From Bradysia coprophila (taxonomy: Eukaryota; Arthropoda; Insecta; Diptera; Sciaridae), in NCBI RefSeq assembly GCF_014529535.1, contig NW_023503293.1, positions 6,048,520-6,112,519 of the forward strand: 64,000 nt of DNA, in the 5' to 3' direction. Numbering within the stretch: the first letter of the stretch is position 1; each line of letters starts with the position of its first letter. The position numbers and the translations under genes are program-made. Below, one piece after another: positions 61,341 to 64,000 of this stretch. The notes below the pieces were generated by a model. It saw only the letters and a program-made list of their open reading frames with translations. It did no database searches and had not been told where the DNA came from.

Positions 61341-63867
61341 CCGTAAAACGTTTAAACCGGGATGTGGGTACTCCTGCGTCTTATTTCCAGTCTTATTATT
61401 ATCTTCATTATGTGATCGGATTGCAAAAATTCATCTAAATTCTATATAGGCAACTAAAGATTACGAAATTTCTAGAAAACAAACATTTATTGTGATAATT
61501 ACGATTTAATAAATGTTCTGAATGCCAGTCTTGCTCTTGCAAGTTCGTGGTAAAAAGGTAATATCATACAAAACAAAATAAACAAAAATGAAATAAAAAA
61601 AAAAAACTGCTCTTGCAGGTTGATCCGCATCTAGTGGTCAAGTGGAATTTCACTATCGTCGATCCGTATGAAAGGATTGCATTCACAAAGCAAATAGTTG
61701 AGTGTCAAATTTTGCTATTTACTTTTAACGTACGTGACTGTAATATTCAGCGTACGTTGTTTATGTAAGTAGTAAGTTTGCGATGGATATTTTTAAATCT
61801 CTTGATAGGTATTGAAAATGTTCAAAGGTTATTTTTTATTCCATCTGCTGGAAGGATTATTAGAAATACTTTTAATTCGATGCTCTTTCGGTAATTCACG
61901 CCCATTAGTCCGCTGAAAATTTAAAATTAAATGTGTCAAACACAAACCAACCGCAACGTCGTGTATGGGTGATTCGCGATATTGTCATATCAGAGTGGGT
62001 TGAAATTTATTTTGCAATTAATTTGTTCATCCACTGATTCGCCTAAAATTCAAATTCTGAATCGCAATCGACAAAGCATTCAATTCTGTACGGAAAGCTC
62101 TTCACTGGAAAATTTTCCATTCATTTTTGGTTGTAATTACAAAATGACATTGAATGCAAAAACGGGTGCTATTATAAAGTGAATTCAAAAACGGGTGTAA
62201 TGGTAGAGTGCTATTATAAAGTGAATTCACCCGCTACGGAGTTCTACTACCCGCTAAACCAAAATCTGCATTATTGGCTCTTCAAAATTAATGTCAATAA
62301 CAAAAGAATCGTACCAGTTCTTTATATGCGATATCGAACAATGGACTCCGGTTTTTATCTTCTTCATTTTCCTTTATCCTTTTTCCAAATTCGTGCATCA
62401 CATTTGAAGAACGAATAGGGGAATTCGTAAGCATTTTTACATGTAAATTGTTGAAAATCTCATAAATAATGTGGATGAGCCGCTGTTAGTGATATTGAAA
62501 CGGTTAGAAATACAGAGCAAAAATCTTGCCAGGACCGCTAACCGCTCTTAGATTTCAACAAAAAAAATCAGTTGATTTAAAAGCTCTTCGGAAAGGTAAA
62601 AATGGCAGATCATTCTTTGAGATTATGAAGTCGAATTCAACATTAGATTGGTCTGCTGGTCTACAAGAATTGCCTAAAATCTTGTGTCCTTGATTCTTCT
62701 AAAAACGAACGAATCGTCTTTAAATAATAAGGCAATTTGTGGTGAATTCGAATATGTGGTTGACTATCCATGGTTATTTGAACGGCAGAATAAATATTTT
62801 CACTGAAGAATTTAACGAGCAAGCAAAAACTAAGAAACATGAATGAAACTTAATACGAATAATATGGCTTACGTATGAATTCGGTTGCATTTGAAATGTA
62901 CTATGTACGGGTGATAATAAGAATTTTGTTGCATACATAGCAATGTATGTGTGAGCCTGTGTGTATGTGCATATATGCGTGTATTTAGAACAGTTTTTTG
63001 TTTTTTCTCTATATGTGCACACTGCACAGTGCACAGCGGAAGTTGTCGGTATACTAAAATTTTAATATTTTCATGTAATCGCTTTAATGCGTTTCAAATT
63101 CAAAATACATTTTGAACAAATGCTGACGGGATTGGATTATAATTTTTCTCTCCATCTTTGTTAAAAGTTAAAATATTTTTCTCCAAAACTACATGAAACA
63201 AATCCTCATTAGTTATCAAACGGTTCTATAAAAGAAAATTCAGATAAAACTATACGTCTGAAAAGTTCTTAATAACATTTTTTAGCCAGCTTGAAAAGTC
63301 TAAAGTTCATCCGAAATTTAAAAAAAAAATGAAGACAAACCTAAGATATTCTCAAAAAACATTCTTGAAACCCAAAGAAAATCTTTGAAAATCTTGTAAA
63401 AATACTTGAAAATCCGTTGAAATTTACAACAACAAAAATCCTTGAAAACCCTTGATGTATTTTTTGTTGTTAATACACGATTATACACGATTACAAAAAG
63501 CGCCCTAGCTAAAGTCGAAGTGTTCAGTGTCAATATAGGAGTTTTCAGTAAAATATAAACTAAAGCTGCATCCGGATTTGCTCTATTAGTCCGCAGAAAC
63601 AATTTTCCACGTGCCTTCTAGTTCTATATATAGTATTACCGACATTTCCAATCTATTACAGCGAAATATTTATACCAAACAAGCCCTAATACAACACACT
63701 TAGTGTGTACTTTTCTTGGTCTCCACTTAAGCCTTTGTGCATTGGGCTGTTGTCTGCCATTGCTAGATGAAGACCCCATTTCCGCTACAATGGTCGGAGA
63801 AACAAGGCACTAGGCAAGTTTTATTATGCATTAGCATAATCCAAAGAAAGACCACATCAGTAGCTGT

Positions 63868-63877
63868 ATATAAAGAT
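63868..63877 (+). promoter_or_regulatory. TATA-type core promoter candidate near the right edge
   Basis: TATATAAAG is followed about 30 bases later by a TCAGA-like initiator (GTGGTCAGAAATCAG near 63896-63910). No ORF follows within the last 100 bases, so the gene it may serve would start outside the window. Short motifs like this often occur by chance in AT-rich DNA. Confidence 0.3.
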
Positions 63878-64000
63878 AAAGTGTTAGACATCAACGTGGT
63901 CAGAAATCAGCAAATAAACACGTTTTCCTACTGTTAAAAGACTGGTATTCATTTATATAAATATATACTTAATTAGAGCTGGTTAAATAAGTAAATTTTG

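Larger units (their letters stand above)
48435..63860. other. Long intergenic region, repeats only
   Basis: About 15 kb with no exon that I can support by motif and phase. It holds a TCAGGT-rich stretch (53530-53670), copies of the ACAGACGG MITE (53170-53360, 60316-60500, 60955-61125), a hAT-like element (55516-56307), inverted-repeat elements (57046-57225, 57504-57752, 61142-61340), an ACCGGTT-rich hAT end (58320-58436) and degenerate AAGGATTTT or TTGAAAATC runs near 52870-53020 and 63340-63450. Confidence 0.5.

Noticed and set aside
1..64000. CRISPR array, bacterial operon or phage features
   Set aside because: Spliced genes, LINE, SINE and MITEs show a eukaryotic nuclear sequence; no regular repeat-spacer array is present.

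Overview
The window looks like AT-rich nuclear DNA from an insect, most likely a fly. Genes have several exons, many introns are only about 50-90 nt with GT-AG ends, polyA signals follow several stop codons, and small inverted-repeat transposons are packed between and inside genes. Placement in Diptera, perhaps a lower fly, is inferred from protein similarity recalled from memory, since no search could be run.

Layout. 1-1916 (minus): MINDY-3-type deubiquitinase cut by the left edge. 2190-3140: dead non-LTR reverse transcriptase. 5479-10036 (minus): secreted metallocarboxypeptidase of the M/N/E type, with a proximal last exon and a second, phase-compatible last exon further downstream. 10.1-21.2 kb: no gene recognised, but a nested foldback element, several MITEs and a tRNA-like unit inside a degenerate motif array. 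21293-23524 (plus): four-exon gene for an unrecognised 268-residue protein. 23973-24757 (minus): enoyl-CoA delta-isomerase 2 ending in the peroxisomal signal SKL, its 5' part interrupted by a foldback MITE. 25484-27225 (plus): two small spliced ORFs of unknown function. 28405-37496 (minus): three-LIM-domain paxillin-like protein whose first coding exon is only the ATG. 37896-43542 (plus): divergently placed three-exon gene for a small unknown protein. 44993-48375 (plus): a secreted, very cysteine-rich protein of about 856 residues with 21 short Cys repeats and a PCQPC tandem block. 48.4-64 kb: no gene I can support, only repeats, a possible chemoreceptor-like fragment and a core-promoter-like site near the right edge.

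The genes do not form a pathway; this is an ordinary eukaryotic neighbourhood. The distinctive features are the density of MITE families (at least ten, several with two or more copies here), the repeat-built secreted protein, the alternative carboxypeptidase tail and the disrupted isomerase gene. All splice models were made by eye from reading frame, phase and GT-AG signals.
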